From contig CATKXV010000004.1 in assembly GCA_949840955.1 (NCBI GenBank), positions 1 to 63,803 on the forward strand: a DNA stretch of 63,803 nucleotides. The letters are read 5' to 3'. Below the pieces are notes generated by a model. The model was not told where the DNA came from. It saw nothing but the letters and a program-made list of their open reading frames with translations, and did no database searches. The translations under genes and the position numbers were made by a program. Numbering within the stretch: position 1 is the stretch's first letter; every line of letters starts with the position of its first letter. This stretch comes from an uncultured Anaeroplasmataceae bacterium. GTDB lineage: Bacteria > Bacillota_I > Bacilli_A > Acholeplasmatales > Anaeroplasmataceae. Below are positions 17,650 to 26,114 of the stretch, in pieces.

Positions 17650-18085
17650 CTCTTATTCCGTCCATAGAATTACTTAAAAATTGATAAACCATTACACCAA
17701 TAACAGAGGTTATCGGTAAAGTAAAGGCAATTCCTTTTCCATTTTTCGTTTTAAAATATTTATCCTCATAATCTGCAAGGATTTTCTTTATTTTTTCTTC
17801 CTGTACAACACTAAAGATTACTGCCTTGGCTGCTTGGGACAAGCCCAAATATTGAAGCATTTCTGTGGGAGCAGTACCCTTACCAAAGATTACAGATTGC
17901 AAATTCACTTCATAGCCTTCAAGCATATCTAAATAAAAGTCTGCCTTAGAGCGTTCTACAATCGTAACCAATATTTTCAAACGCTTAGGAGCGGTTAATC
18001 CCTCTTCTTTTTTAGCTGCTGGATGCTTTTCCTTTTTGATAGGAACTATTTTTTTAGGTTTTCTTTTAACATTTTTTTCTTCCAT
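17642..18085 (-). CDS. PII-like signalling protein 2 (DUF1538-associated)
   Basis: 147-residue protein. The first 33 residues are Lys/Glu-rich and probably disordered; the rest is a PII-like domain (KILVTIVERSKADFYLDML, then GIAFTLPITSVIGVM). It lacks the GGTVxxARG loop of its partner, so the two may form a heteromer with unequal sites. It lies 8 bp after the DUF1538 gene and overlaps the next PII-like gene. Role inferred from context: regulation of the membrane protein. Confidence 0.72.
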   Translation of the reverse strand: MEEKNVKRKPKKIVPIKKEKHPAAKKEEGLTAPKRLKILVTIVERSKADFYLDMLEGYEVNLQSVIFGKGTAPTEMLQYLGLSQAAKAVIFSVVQEEKIKKILADYEDKYFKTKNGKGIAFTLPITSVIGVMVYQFLSNSMDGIRGE

Positions 18086-18093
18086 AAGCTCAC

Positions 18094-19641
18094 CTACATA
18101 AAATGAATAATCTGCTCGTCATCCGCGCTAATGATTTTCTTCATTCTAGTCTTCTCCTTCATTCTCTTAACAAAGACTGCCTTAAAGCCTAGAAGCTGGA
18201 TGGTAATGAGTGGTGTCATAGCAACCATGGCTACAATTCCAAAGGCATCATTTAGCACCTTATCAGGGCCTTGATACAATGTAATACATGCTCCTATTGC
18301 AAAGGGCAAAATAAAGCTTGAGGTTAATGGTCCAGAAGCAACTCCACCAGAGTCAAAGGCTATGGCAGTATACATTTTGGGTACAAAAAAGGATAATCCC
18401 AAAGAAATAAAGTACCCTGGAATAATATAATATAAAATGGAAAAATCACAAACCAAACGAATCATGGATAGTCCAATAGAAATACCAACTCCAATAGCTA
18501 AAGCCAATAGCATAGCTCTTTTAGAAACACCACCATTTGTTATTTCCTCAACCTGCTTATTCAAAACATGTACAGCAGGCTCTGCTAAAACTACAACAAA
18601 GCCTAAAATAAAGCCGAAGCCGATAATAAAGGCTGGGTGGAATTCAGCAATGCTTTTTCCCATAATGTATCCTATAGGTAAAAATCCAATCGTAACAGCT
18701 GTAAGAAAAATAACCAATCCAATAAAGGTGTAGGCTATACCAATCCCAATTTGGATAAGCTTTTTCCTTGGAAGCTTTATAAAGATAAGTTCAATAATCA
18801 TAAAGAAAACAACAATTAAGCTTAAAGCAATGATTACCTCTTTTGATACACTTCCTAGAGTCACAAACAATTTGTGGAAAAAATTTGGATCCACAAAATA
18901 ATCTGGATCAGCATAAGGAATGTCTCCTTTCATCGCAACACCCAAAATTAATACTGCTAAAATTGGACCAACAGAGCATAAAGCAATCAAACCAAAGCTA
19001 TTTTCACTTGCATTTCTTCCTCCAATGGTTGCAGCAACACCAACACCTAAGGCCATAATAAACGGAACGGTAATCGGTCCTGTTGTAACTCCACCAGAAT
19101 CAAAGGCTAAGGATAGGAAATTCCCATTCCCATTTAAAATAACAAGGGAAGCACACGCAAACATTAGCATATAAAAGAACATCAGCATCATAGATAAATC
19201 TTTTTTAAAAATAATTTTCAATATAGCTAAAACAAGAAATAATCCAACACCTAATCCAACACAAAGCATTAACACGGTAGGATTGATTACCTCGGATACT
19301 TGCTGAGCAAGGACAGATAAATCTGGCTCAGCAATGGTTATTAAAACTCCCATTATAAAGCATACAAGAACGATTATTTTTACCTTCTTTGATTTCATTA
19401 AGGAGGCTCCAACCTGCTCACCCATCGGCTGCATAGCTAAATCCGCACCTAAATTAAATAAACCAATTCCTAGGATTAAAAATATTGCTGAAACAATAAA
19501 TACAATTAACTCATAATTCGTCAAATGAACTAAAGGAGTAAAATATAAAATAATAACGATTATTGTTACTGGCAATACAGATGTTAACGCTTCTTTTATT
19601 TTTAACCATAGTAATTTTAACAAAATCATCAACTCCTTCAT
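18094..19641 (-). CDS. DUF1538 membrane protein with internal duplication
   Basis: 515-residue protein with about 12-14 hydrophobic segments. Two halves carry the same paired motifs: AEPDLSVLAQQV and AFDSGGVTTGPIT in the first, AEPAVHVLNKQV and AFDSGGVASGPLT in the second. Duplicated charged motifs inside membrane segments point to a transporter or channel with pseudo-twofold symmetry. It heads an operon with two PII-like proteins. Start uncertain: ATG 19641 overlaps AAGGAG, so ATG 19629 is possible. The transported ion or solute is unknown. Confidence 0.85.
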   Translation of the reverse strand: MKELMILLKLLWLKIKEALTSVLPVTIIVIILYFTPLVHLTNYELIVFIVSAIFLILGIGLFNLGADLAMQPMGEQVGASLMKSKKVKIIVLVCFIMGVLITIAEPDLSVLAQQVSEVINPTVLMLCVGLGVGLFLVLAILKIIFKKDLSMMLMFFYMLMFACASLVILNGNGNFLSLAFDSGGVTTGPITVPFIMALGVGVAATIGGRNASENSFGLIALCSVGPILAVLILGVAMKGDIPYADPDYFVDPNFFHKLFVTLGSVSKEVIIALSLIVVFFMIIELIFIKLPRKKLIQIGIGIAYTFIGLVIFLTAVTIGFLPIGYIMGKSIAEFHPAFIIGFGFILGFVVVLAEPAVHVLNKQVEEITNGGVSKRAMLLALAIGVGISIGLSMIRLVCDFSILYYIIPGYFISLGLSFFVPKMYTAIAFDSGGVASGPLTSSFILPFAIGACITLYQGPDKVLNDAFGIVAMVAMTPLITIQLLGFKAVFVKRMKEKTRMKKIISADDEQIIHFM

Positions 19642-19732
19642 AACTATAATATTTTAACAAATTGTAGCAAAAATTACAAGAAAACAAATGAAATAAATCG
19701 CTTTTTATGGAAAAAACTACAGCTACTTCTAT

Positions 19733-20245
19733 TTATGAAATATATTCCTTTTCTTCTTTATACATTTCAATAATCGGTTGAAGCTGATTCAAATCGATAT
19801 AGCTTATATCATGCAGAATGGCATCTAATGCTAAAGCTTCCTCTTTTTTCAATCCATGATCCAACAATTTAAAGGATAAATGACTTTCTATTGATTTTAA
19901 AGATAGTCTTTGAAATAGGTTTAATCGCTTTTTCTTTATTCCCCCAGGCAAATAAAACAACCGAGTATAAAGCTGATTATATTCCTTTATTCGATATAAA
20001 TCCTCTTCCGTATAAGACATAATTCCCGTTACAATTACACTATCCAAATGAAATCGTAAGGAGGAATCATAGCCCATGATTTTATCTTCCTTTACCCAGC
20101 TCATATAAAGGATGTGACTCCCCTTAGAAAGCTTCCTTTTGGCTTGTTTGAGTGTATAATAAGGTAAATTCAGCTCAGTGGCTAAGGCCTTAGCATACGT
20201 TAGAGTATGTCCACTTTTTGAAGTATAAACAATTGCTTCTATCAT
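19733..20245 (-). CDS. Flavodoxin-like protein
   Basis: 170 residues starting MIEAIVYTSKSGHT, which matches the FMN phosphate-binding loop of flavodoxin-type proteins (TxSGxT). ILYMSWVKEDKI follows the second strand. The C-terminal part departs from flavodoxin and is helical and basic. AGGAGGG precedes ATG 20245; a longer frame starting at a non-ATG codon at 20311 is unlikely. It may be involved in redox or protoporphyrinogen-type chemistry. It faces away from the esterase gene. Confidence 0.65.
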   Translation of the reverse strand: MIEAIVYTSKSGHTLTYAKALATELNLPYYTLKQAKRKLSKGSHILYMSWVKEDKIMGYDSSLRFHLDSVIVTGIMSYTEEDLYRIKEYNQLYTRLFYLPGGIKKKRLNLFQRLSLKSIESHLSFKLLDHGLKKEEALALDAILHDISYIDLNQLQPIIEMYKEEKEYIS

Positions 20246-20358
20246 AAAGTTCCCTCCTGATATTCTTATATTATACACGAAAATATAGAAAAGCAAAATA
20301 AGTTCGTGCAATTGTTATTTAAATCAGTTATAATAAAGGTAACTTGAGGTGTTTGCTT

Positions 20359-21144
20359 ATGATTGAATATATAAAATTGTATTTACCTAAAAGTAAAAAA
20401 GAGGTTAAAATAGAAATATCCTTACCTAGAGCCTATCATATGGAAACCTCCTTTGATAGTGTTTATTTTCTAGATGGGCAAAATGCATTTAAGGATTCTC
20501 ATGCTGCCTATAACAGAGCGATTCGAGCTACCAAATACATGGGGTATATGGCCTATACAGTCAATCAAAAAATCTTAGGTATAGCCATTCATAATGCTGG
20601 CTCAGATATGGGAAGAATTAACGAATATACACCCTTTCCTATTACAAACGCAGCTTCAGCAGAATGGAAAAAGCAGGATGTTTCCATCTGTCATGCTTTT
20701 TGTGAAGATTTGGTACATGTCATTATTCCTTATATTGAAAATCGGTATAAGTCTACAAAACGAAGATTCATTTATGGATCATCCTTAGCCGCTATGACAG
20801 CGATTTATTTAGGATATACCTATGATGTATTCCAGGGAATCGGTGCTTTTTCTACGGCAACCTTTCTTTGTAAGGAATCCGTAGATGCTTTTTTAGAAAA
20901 GCATTTAAAGCCTGAGGTCAAATTATTTTTATATGTTGGAAGAAAGGAATCCTCTGATGGCTCTTACGACCAGCAATTATATTATACAACTAGCTTAGAT
21001 CTATATCACTATGCCCAACAAAGAAATGCTAAGGTAAGACTTGTTGTAAGTGATAGTGGTACGCATAATGAGGCAACCTGGGAGGACCAGCTTCTAGATT
21101 TTCTAAGCTTTATGTATTTTGATAATATTATCTACCATAGATGA
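20359..21144 (+). CDS. Putative alpha/beta-hydrolase esterase (esterase D/Fes-like)
   Basis: 261 residues with the PF00756 pattern: VYFLDGQNAF near the start, nucleophile elbow YGSSLAAMTA (GxSxxA), and a C-terminal catalytic His in SGTHNEATWE. No signal peptide, so probably cytosolic. I start at ATG 20359 with GAGGTG upstream; the TTG at 20344 would place the ribosome site inside the gene. It overlaps the exonuclease gene by 4 bp. The substrate is unknown. Confidence 0.8.
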   Translation: MIEYIKLYLPKSKKEVKIEISLPRAYHMETSFDSVYFLDGQNAFKDSHAAYNRAIRATKYMGYMAYTVNQKILGIAIHNAGSDMGRINEYTPFPITNAASAEWKKQDVSICHAFCEDLVHVIIPYIENRYKSTKRRFIYGSSLAAMTAIYLGYTYDVFQGIGAFSTATFLCKESVDAFLEKHLKPEVKLFLYVGRKESSDGSYDQQLYYTTSLDLYHYAQQRNAKVRLVVSDSGTHNEATWEDQLLDFLSFMYFDNIIYHR

Positions 21145-21980
21145 TGAAAAAGCTATTATTGGTTGATGGCAGCAATCTTCTATTTCAAATGTTTTATGGT
21201 ATGCCATCTCGAATCATAAATAAAGAAGGAAAGCCAATACAAGGAATCCTAGGCTTTGTTGGTGCTCTTTTAAAAATCATAAAAGCTATTTCTCCTTCTC
21301 ATATTTGTATACTATTTGATGGAGAACACGAAAATCCTAGAAAAGCAATTCAAAGGGAATATAAAGCCAATCGACCCGATTTTTCTACTCTACCTGAGGA
21401 GGAAACTCCCTTTTCACAATTAGAGGGAATATATAAAGCCTTAGCCCTTTTAAAAATCCCATTTAAAGAGCTTACAGATTATGAAGCAGATGATTATATA
21501 GCAAGCTATACCACACTATATCAGGATGAGATGCAAATTGTTATTTCATCTTGGGATAGTGATTATTTTAGTTTAATTCATGATAACGTAACAATTTATC
21601 GATATAAAGGGAAAAAAAGCTACTTCTGCGATGAAGCCTATTTAAGACAGAAGCTTCATATCCAGCCAAAGCAATATATATTCCATAAAGCATTGGTTGG
21701 TGATCCCTCTGATCATATTTTAGGAATTCCTAAAATCGGTATAGCTACTGCTTCAAAAATTGTGAATACCTATTCAACCATCCAAGAGCTTTATGAAAAA
21801 GGATGCTTGGAAGTCTATTATAAATATCTTATAGGATATAAGGAGCAGATAGAAGAAAATTATAAGCTGATTTCCTTTTATAAAATAAATTCACTTCCCT
21901 TTTCTATCGATGAGCTCATCTGTCCAAGCATTTCTATGACTACAAATCAAATATTAAAAGAATTACTTATTTTAAATTAA
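21141..21980 (+). CDS. 5'-3' exonuclease (Pol I N-domain/FEN family)
   Basis: 279-residue stand-alone 5' nuclease. Metal-site acidic residues occur in LLVDGSNL (Asp near 8), ILFDGEHENPRKAIQREYKANR (arch region), DYEADDYIAS and SSWDSDYF. The helix-hairpin-helix segment VGDPSDHILGIPKIG follows. Such proteins remove RNA primers or flaps and support Pol I. It is translationally coupled to the esterase gene (ATG at 21141 or 21144 overlaps its TGA) and ends in a clear terminator. Confidence 0.88.
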   Translation: MMKKLLLVDGSNLLFQMFYGMPSRIINKEGKPIQGILGFVGALLKIIKAISPSHICILFDGEHENPRKAIQREYKANRPDFSTLPEEETPFSQLEGIYKALALLKIPFKELTDYEADDYIASYTTLYQDEMQIVISSWDSDYFSLIHDNVTIYRYKGKKSYFCDEAYLRQKLHIQPKQYIFHKALVGDPSDHILGIPKIGIATASKIVNTYSTIQELYEKGCLEVYYKYLIGYKEQIEENYKLISFYKINSLPFSIDELICPSISMTTNQILKELLILN

Positions 21981-22006
21981 AAAAGGGTGCCCGATGCACC
22001 CTTTTC
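21981..22006. terminator. Bidirectional terminator between exonuclease and nfnB
   Basis: A stem AAAGGGTGC/GCACCCTTT with a CCGAT loop; A and T runs flank it on both sides, so it can end both convergent transcripts. Confidence 0.85.
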
Positions 22007-23419
22007 TTATTTCTTAGATAAATATTCATCTATCGCCTTGGCTGCTGTTTTACCAGCTCCCATCGCAAGAATTACAGTTGCAGCTCCTGTAACTGCATCT
22101 CCCCCTGCATAAACTCCATCCTTTGAGGTTTTACCTGTGGCTTCTTCTACAATAATTCCACCATGCCGGTTAACCTCAAGCCCTAAGGTTGTGTTTTTAA
22201 TTAACGGGTTAGGACTCGTACCAATAGACATAATCACACAATCCACTGGAAGAACATACTCACTACCTTCAATCTCAACTGGTCGTCTTCTACCTTGTTC
22301 ATCAGGCTCACCTAACTCACATTTTCTTACAACCATACCCGTTACAAATCCATTTTTAGGATCCTTTTTATCATTCTCATTATGGTATCCTAAAATTTCA
22401 ACAGGATTACGTAAAAGCTCAAATTGAATTCCTTCTTCCTCTGCATGCTCAACCTCTTCCTTACGTGCAGGTAGCTCCTGCATAGAACGACGATAAACAA
22501 TATATACATGCTCAGCACCTAGGCGTAGCGCTGTACGAGCTGCATCCATTGCCACATTTCCTCCACCTACTACGGCAACATTTTTTGCCTTCATGATTGG
22601 GGTTTGCGTATCTGAGGAATATGCCTTCATAAGATTAGCACGAGTTAAAAATTCATTGGCTGAATATACGCCCTTAAGACTTTCTCCTGGAATCCCCATA
22701 AAGCGTGGAAGTCCAGCCCCAGAACCAATAAATACAGCCTCATACCCATCCTCAAATAATTCATCAATGGTTAATGTCTTACCAATAACAACATTTGTTT
22801 CTACATCAACGCCATATTGCTTTAAGGTTTCCACTTCCTTTTTTACAATTGATTTAGGAAGCCTAAATTCTGGAATACCATACACCAATACACCTCCAGC
22901 TAAATGAAGCGCCTCAAATATAGTAACCTTATATCCCTTTTTAGCCAAATCCCCTGCACAGGTAAGTCCAGACGGTCCAGAACCAACCACAGCCACCTTG
23001 TGTCCATTTAATGGTGGAACCTCAACATTCCCCTTAAAATTTTCGTTATGATAATCTGCAACGAAGCGTTCTAAGCGCCCAATTCCAACAGGCTCAAATT
23101 TAATTCCCAAAGTACATTTGCTTTCACATTGGCTTTCCTGTGGACATACTCTACCACAAACAGCAGGTAAGGAGGAGCTTTCTGATATAATGCTATAAGC
23201 TCCTTCAAAATCTCTTTCCTTAATTTTCATTATAAACTCAGGAATAGAAATATTTACGGGACATCCTTCTACACAAGGACGATTTTTACAATTCAAACAA
23301 CGATTGGCCTCTTCTACAGCTAGCTCTATAGGATATCCTAAAGCTACCTCCTTAAAATTTCTTCCTCTTTCCTTAGGATCCTGAACAGGCATTTCATGCT
23401 TCTTAGGTACAATAGCCAT
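22007..23419 (-). CDS. nfnB: NfnB / glutamate synthase small-subunit-like flavoprotein
   Basis: 470 residues. N-terminal Cys-rich iron-sulfur segment (NRCLNCKNRPCVEGCPVNI, CGRVCPQESQCESKC), then two Rossmann motifs GSGPSGLTCA (FAD, near 146) and GGGNVAMDAAR (NADPH). C-terminal GDAVTGAATVI completes the FAD site. Alone it would be called gltA or gltD, but the adjacent FNR-like subunit and the absence of a large subunit point to NfnAB, the electron-bifurcating NADH-dependent ferredoxin:NADP+ oxidoreductase. The ATG overlaps the nfnA stop (TAATG). Confidence 0.88.
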   Translation of the reverse strand: MAIVPKKHEMPVQDPKERGRNFKEVALGYPIELAVEEANRCLNCKNRPCVEGCPVNISIPEFIMKIKERDFEGAYSIISESSSLPAVCGRVCPQESQCESKCTLGIKFEPVGIGRLERFVADYHNENFKGNVEVPPLNGHKVAVVGSGPSGLTCAGDLAKKGYKVTIFEALHLAGGVLVYGIPEFRLPKSIVKKEVETLKQYGVDVETNVVIGKTLTIDELFEDGYEAVFIGSGAGLPRFMGIPGESLKGVYSANEFLTRANLMKAYSSDTQTPIMKAKNVAVVGGGNVAMDAARTALRLGAEHVYIVYRRSMQELPARKEEVEHAEEEGIQFELLRNPVEILGYHNENDKKDPKNGFVTGMVVRKCELGEPDEQGRRRPVEIEGSEYVLPVDCVIMSIGTSPNPLIKNTTLGLEVNRHGGIIVEEATGKTSKDGVYAGGDAVTGAATVILAMGAGKTAAKAIDEYLSKK

Positions 23420-24261
23420 TATTTTACCTCCTTCTTAAAGAGATTGCAGCAGTGCTCTCTTTCCATTTGTTCAAATTCTTGATACATATTTGCACGCGCC
23501 ATAGCCTCTTCAAAATCAACCTCATACCCATTAAAATCAGGACCATCAACACATGCAAATTTCGTTTTACCACCAACAGTTAAACGACAGCCACCACACA
23601 TCCCTGTTCCATCAATCATAATAGGATTCATGGATACGGTTGTAGGAACTCCATATGGTTTTGTTGTTGCTACAACAAATTTCATCATAATAAGAGGGCC
23701 AATTGTAATAACCTCATCATAGGCCTCCTTTTCCTCTAGGGCTTCTTTTAGAGGTAAGGTTACAACACCCTTTCTACCATAGCTACCATCATCTGTCATA
23801 ATCGTAAGCTTATCAGAGCATGCCTTAAATTCCTCTTCTAATATAAGAACATCTTTATTCCTAAAGCCTATAATTGAATGAACCTCTACACCCAAGCTAT
23901 GAAATTTTTGAGCAACAGGTAAAGCTATAGCACATCCAACTCCACCACCAACAATACATACCTTCTTTATTCCTTCTGTTTTTGTAGGACACCCTAAAGG
24001 TCCAACAAAGTCTGAAATGCTTTCTCCTTCTTGCTTTTCATTTAACCGCATGGTTGTTCCACCAACAATTTGGAAAATAATTTTTACAGTTCCAGCATCT
24101 CTATCATATCCAGCAACAGTTAAAGGAATTCTTTCTCCATCCTCATCTACTCGAAGGATAATAAATTGTCCAGCCTCAGCCTTTTTTGCAACTAAAGGTG
24201 CATATATATCCATCATAGTCACTGTAGAGTTTAATACTTTTTTCTTAACAATAGTATACAT
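23419..24261 (-). CDS. nfnA: NfnA / sulfide dehydrogenase-like ferredoxin-NADP+ reductase subunit
   Basis: 280-residue FNR-type subunit. RIPLTVAGYD is the FAD-binding motif, CIVGGGVGCAIALPVA the NAD-binding loop (near 107), and the C-terminal Cys cluster MCGGCRLTVGGKTKFACVDG carries an Fe-S cluster. The protein pairs with NfnB. ATG 24261 is preferred: AAAGGAG lies 8 bp upstream, while earlier ATGs are inside or too near this site. With PFOR at 43705 it indicates ferredoxin-centred anaerobic metabolism. Confidence 0.88.
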   Translation of the reverse strand: MYTIVKKKVLNSTVTMMDIYAPLVAKKAEAGQFIILRVDEDGERIPLTVAGYDRDAGTVKIIFQIVGGTTMRLNEKQEGESISDFVGPLGCPTKTEGIKKVCIVGGGVGCAIALPVAQKFHSLGVEVHSIIGFRNKDVLILEEEFKACSDKLTIMTDDGSYGRKGVVTLPLKEALEEKEAYDEVITIGPLIMMKFVVATTKPYGVPTTVSMNPIMIDGTGMCGGCRLTVGGKTKFACVDGPDFNGYEVDFEEAMARANMYQEFEQMEREHCCNLFKKEVK

Positions 24262-24351
24262 AGACATACTCCTTTTCTTTTCTAATATAATTATAGTCAT
24301 CTTTTCTATTTAAGTCAATAATGCTAAAACAAATTTAAGTATGAATAAAAG

Positions 24352-24378
24352 AAAAAAGAAGCAGACTTTTTCTGCCTC
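24352..24378 (-). terminator. Terminator after the 168-residue anchored protein
   Basis: Stem GAGGCAGA/TCTGCTTC (one G-U pair) with a 5-nt loop, followed on the minus strand by six U. Confidence 0.8.
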
Positions 24379-24401
24379 TTACTTACCAACATTAGTTTTT
24401 T

Positions 24402-24908
24402 CTATACTTCATTTAGTTTCTCTACTTCATTTACTATAGTCAAGATTTTCATCCCATCTTCTTTTTTAATTTTATAGTATCGATAGGAATAGTATGTGGA
24501 AAAAAATTTATCTTTTATATAATATACACAAATATTTTCCAAATCCTCAAATAAAATAAAATTTCTGTAGTTCCTATCTAAATCTCCATAAATCAATTGA
24601 ATCAATTTATTTTCAATTTGATCATTATTATGAGAAATATAATATTCCGTAAATTCAACATTTTTTATTGTATTTAGGATGCTAAAATTATAATCCTTTC
24701 GTATTTCAGATTCAAAACTATTTTTCTTAAAACAAGGAATATGGGTTTCAGATTCATAAGATTTAAAAAAAAGTTCAATTGTAGAATTAGAATCGCATTC
24801 TTCTTGTAAAATTCTATCATTATGATTTAAAACAATACGAGTACAAATCGGAACAATGCAAAATATAAAAACTATAAATATACTTAGTCCAATAACAATT
24901 TTTTTCAT
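24402..24908 (-). CDS. Signal-anchored protein of unknown function
   Basis: 168 residues. A hydrophobic N-terminal segment (about 4-25) contains two Cys but no clear lipobox. The extracellular part is acidic, Asn- and Tyr-rich (ENICVYYIKDKF, YYSYRYYKIKK). No family recognised. AGGAG precedes the ATG. It is monocistronic, with its own terminator and a strong promoter with Spo0A-like boxes, so it is probably made in stationary phase or early sporulation. The role is unknown. Confidence 0.75.
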   Translation of the reverse strand: MKKIVIGLSIFIVFIFCIVPICTRIVLNHNDRILQEECDSNSTIELFFKSYESETHIPCFKKNSFESEIRKDYNFSILNTIKNVEFTEYYISHNNDQIENKLIQLIYGDLDRNYRNFILFEDLENICVYYIKDKFFSTYYSYRYYKIKKEDGMKILTIVNEVEKLNEV

Positions 24909-25027
24909 AAAACACTCCTAGCATTTTGTTTATGTTTTTCTTTTAAATATTTTATTATAATAAGCTCTTTAATTTCCTTCGATGTAGAAAAATTCAAATT
25001 AACTATGCTTGATTTTATTTTTTTACA

Positions 25028-25082
25028 ATTATAGAATTGGATTTTTTCATTGTCAAGAAAAAAAGTATGACAAATTTCGACA
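25028..25082 (-). promoter_or_regulatory. Sigma-A promoter with tandem Spo0A-like boxes (anchored protein)
   Basis: On the minus strand: TGTCGAA (25076-25082), 3 bp, TGTCATA (25066-25072), a 9-bp gap, TTGACA (25051-25056), a 17-bp spacer and TATAAT (25028-25033). The boxes lie about 45-61 bp upstream of the predicted start of transcription. This is in the 327-bp gap 24909-25235, which otherwise holds only the plus-strand SDR promoter. Confidence 0.75.
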
Positions 25083-25176
25083 CAAATGAAAAAGAATGCT
25101 TTCTAATCTAGTTGGATGATAATTATTATACTGTATATTTTTTTAAACTTTTGAAAACCTCAATCATTGCATATTA

Positions 25177-25205
25177 TTGACAGAAAAAAATGATAGGTGT
25201 AAAAT
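25177..25205 (+). promoter_or_regulatory. Promoter of the SDR gene
   Basis: TTGACA (25177-25182), 17-bp spacer, TAAAAT (25200-25205), then AAAAGGAG before the ATG at 25236. A near-consensus vegetative promoter, so the gene is probably well expressed. Confidence 0.75.
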
Positions 25206-25235
25206 ATATTTAAGAAAAAGAAAAGGAGCAATTAT

Positions 25236-26039
25236 ATGGGATTTTTACAAGGTAAAACAGCTATTATTACAGGTGGTGGTAGAGCAAAGCCATTAAAGGA
25301 TGGAAGTGCTGGTTCTATTGGCTATGGAATTGCTATAGCATATGCTAAAGAGGGTGCCAATCTAGTTCTTACAGGAAGAAATGAACAAAAGCTTTTAGAT
25401 GCTAAAGAGGAGCTAGAAAGATTGTATGGGATTCAGGTTTTAACTGTAGTAGCAGATATCAATGCAGGAGATGACAATGAGGCAACAGTTCAAAGGGTAG
25501 TAGATAAGACTATTGAAGCCTTTGGTCGTATTGATGTACTAATCAATAATGCTCAAGCCTCAGCATCAGGAGTTACCTTAGCAAATCATACAACAGATCA
25601 ATTTAATTTAGCAATGTATTCTGGGCTTTATTCTGCTTTCTACTATATGAAGGCATGCTATCCACATCTATGCAAAACAAAAGGCTCTGTAATTAATTTT
25701 GCATCTGGAGCGGGTTTGTTTGGAAATTATGGTCAATGTGCTTATGCTGCTGCTAAGGAAGGAATTCGTGGGTTAACCCGTGTTGCTGCAACAGAATGGG
25801 GTAAGGACGGAATTAACGTGAATGTAGTTTGTCCTCTTGCTTGGACTTCACAATTAGAGCAATGGAAAGATTATAACCCTGAAGCCTTTGCTGCTAACGT
25901 TCATATGCCTCCAATGGGTCATTATGGAAATTCTGAATTAGAAATTGGTAGAGTATGTGTTCAGCTTGCTTCTCCTGATTTTAAATATATGTCTGGAGAA
26001 ACCTTAACCCTTGAGGGTGGAATGGGACAACGTCCATAA
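25236..26039 (+). CDS. Short-chain dehydrogenase/reductase with atypical glycine-rich loop
   Basis: 267-residue SDR. The nucleotide loop is unusual: TGGGRAKPLKDGSAGSIG, with about nine residues inserted in the classical TGxxxGIG. LTGRN, then NNAQ (normally NNAG) follow. Catalytic Ser (FASGAG) and YAAAK are intact. The C-terminus ends in a typical GGMGQRP segment. The Arg in TGRN suggests NADP preference. It is monocistronic, with a strong promoter and terminator. The substrate is unknown; steroid, sugar or acyl substrates are all possible. Confidence 0.85.
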   Translation: MGFLQGKTAIITGGGRAKPLKDGSAGSIGYGIAIAYAKEGANLVLTGRNEQKLLDAKEELERLYGIQVLTVVADINAGDDNEATVQRVVDKTIEAFGRIDVLINNAQASASGVTLANHTTDQFNLAMYSGLYSAFYYMKACYPHLCKTKGSVINFASGAGLFGNYGQCAYAAAKEGIRGLTRVAATEWGKDGINVNVVCPLAWTSQLEQWKDYNPEAFAANVHMPPMGHYGNSELEIGRVCVQLASPDFKYMSGETLTLEGGMGQRP

Positions 26040-26054
26040 CAAATATCATATAAT

Positions 26055-26096
26055 AAAAAAATCCTGTTTCAGACAATTGAAATAGGATTTTTTTTA
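26055..26096 (+). terminator. Terminator after the SDR gene
   Basis: Stem AAAAATCCTGTTTC/GAAATAGGATTTTT with an 8-nt loop and a run of eight or more T downstream on the plus strand. Confidence 0.85.
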
Positions 26097-26114
26097 TTTT
26101 TCTTTTCAAATAAT

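Noticed and set aside
22007-23419. Glutamate synthase small subunit (gltD)
   Set aside because: No large subunit is present, and the adjacent FNR-type subunit is the diagnostic partner of NfnB.
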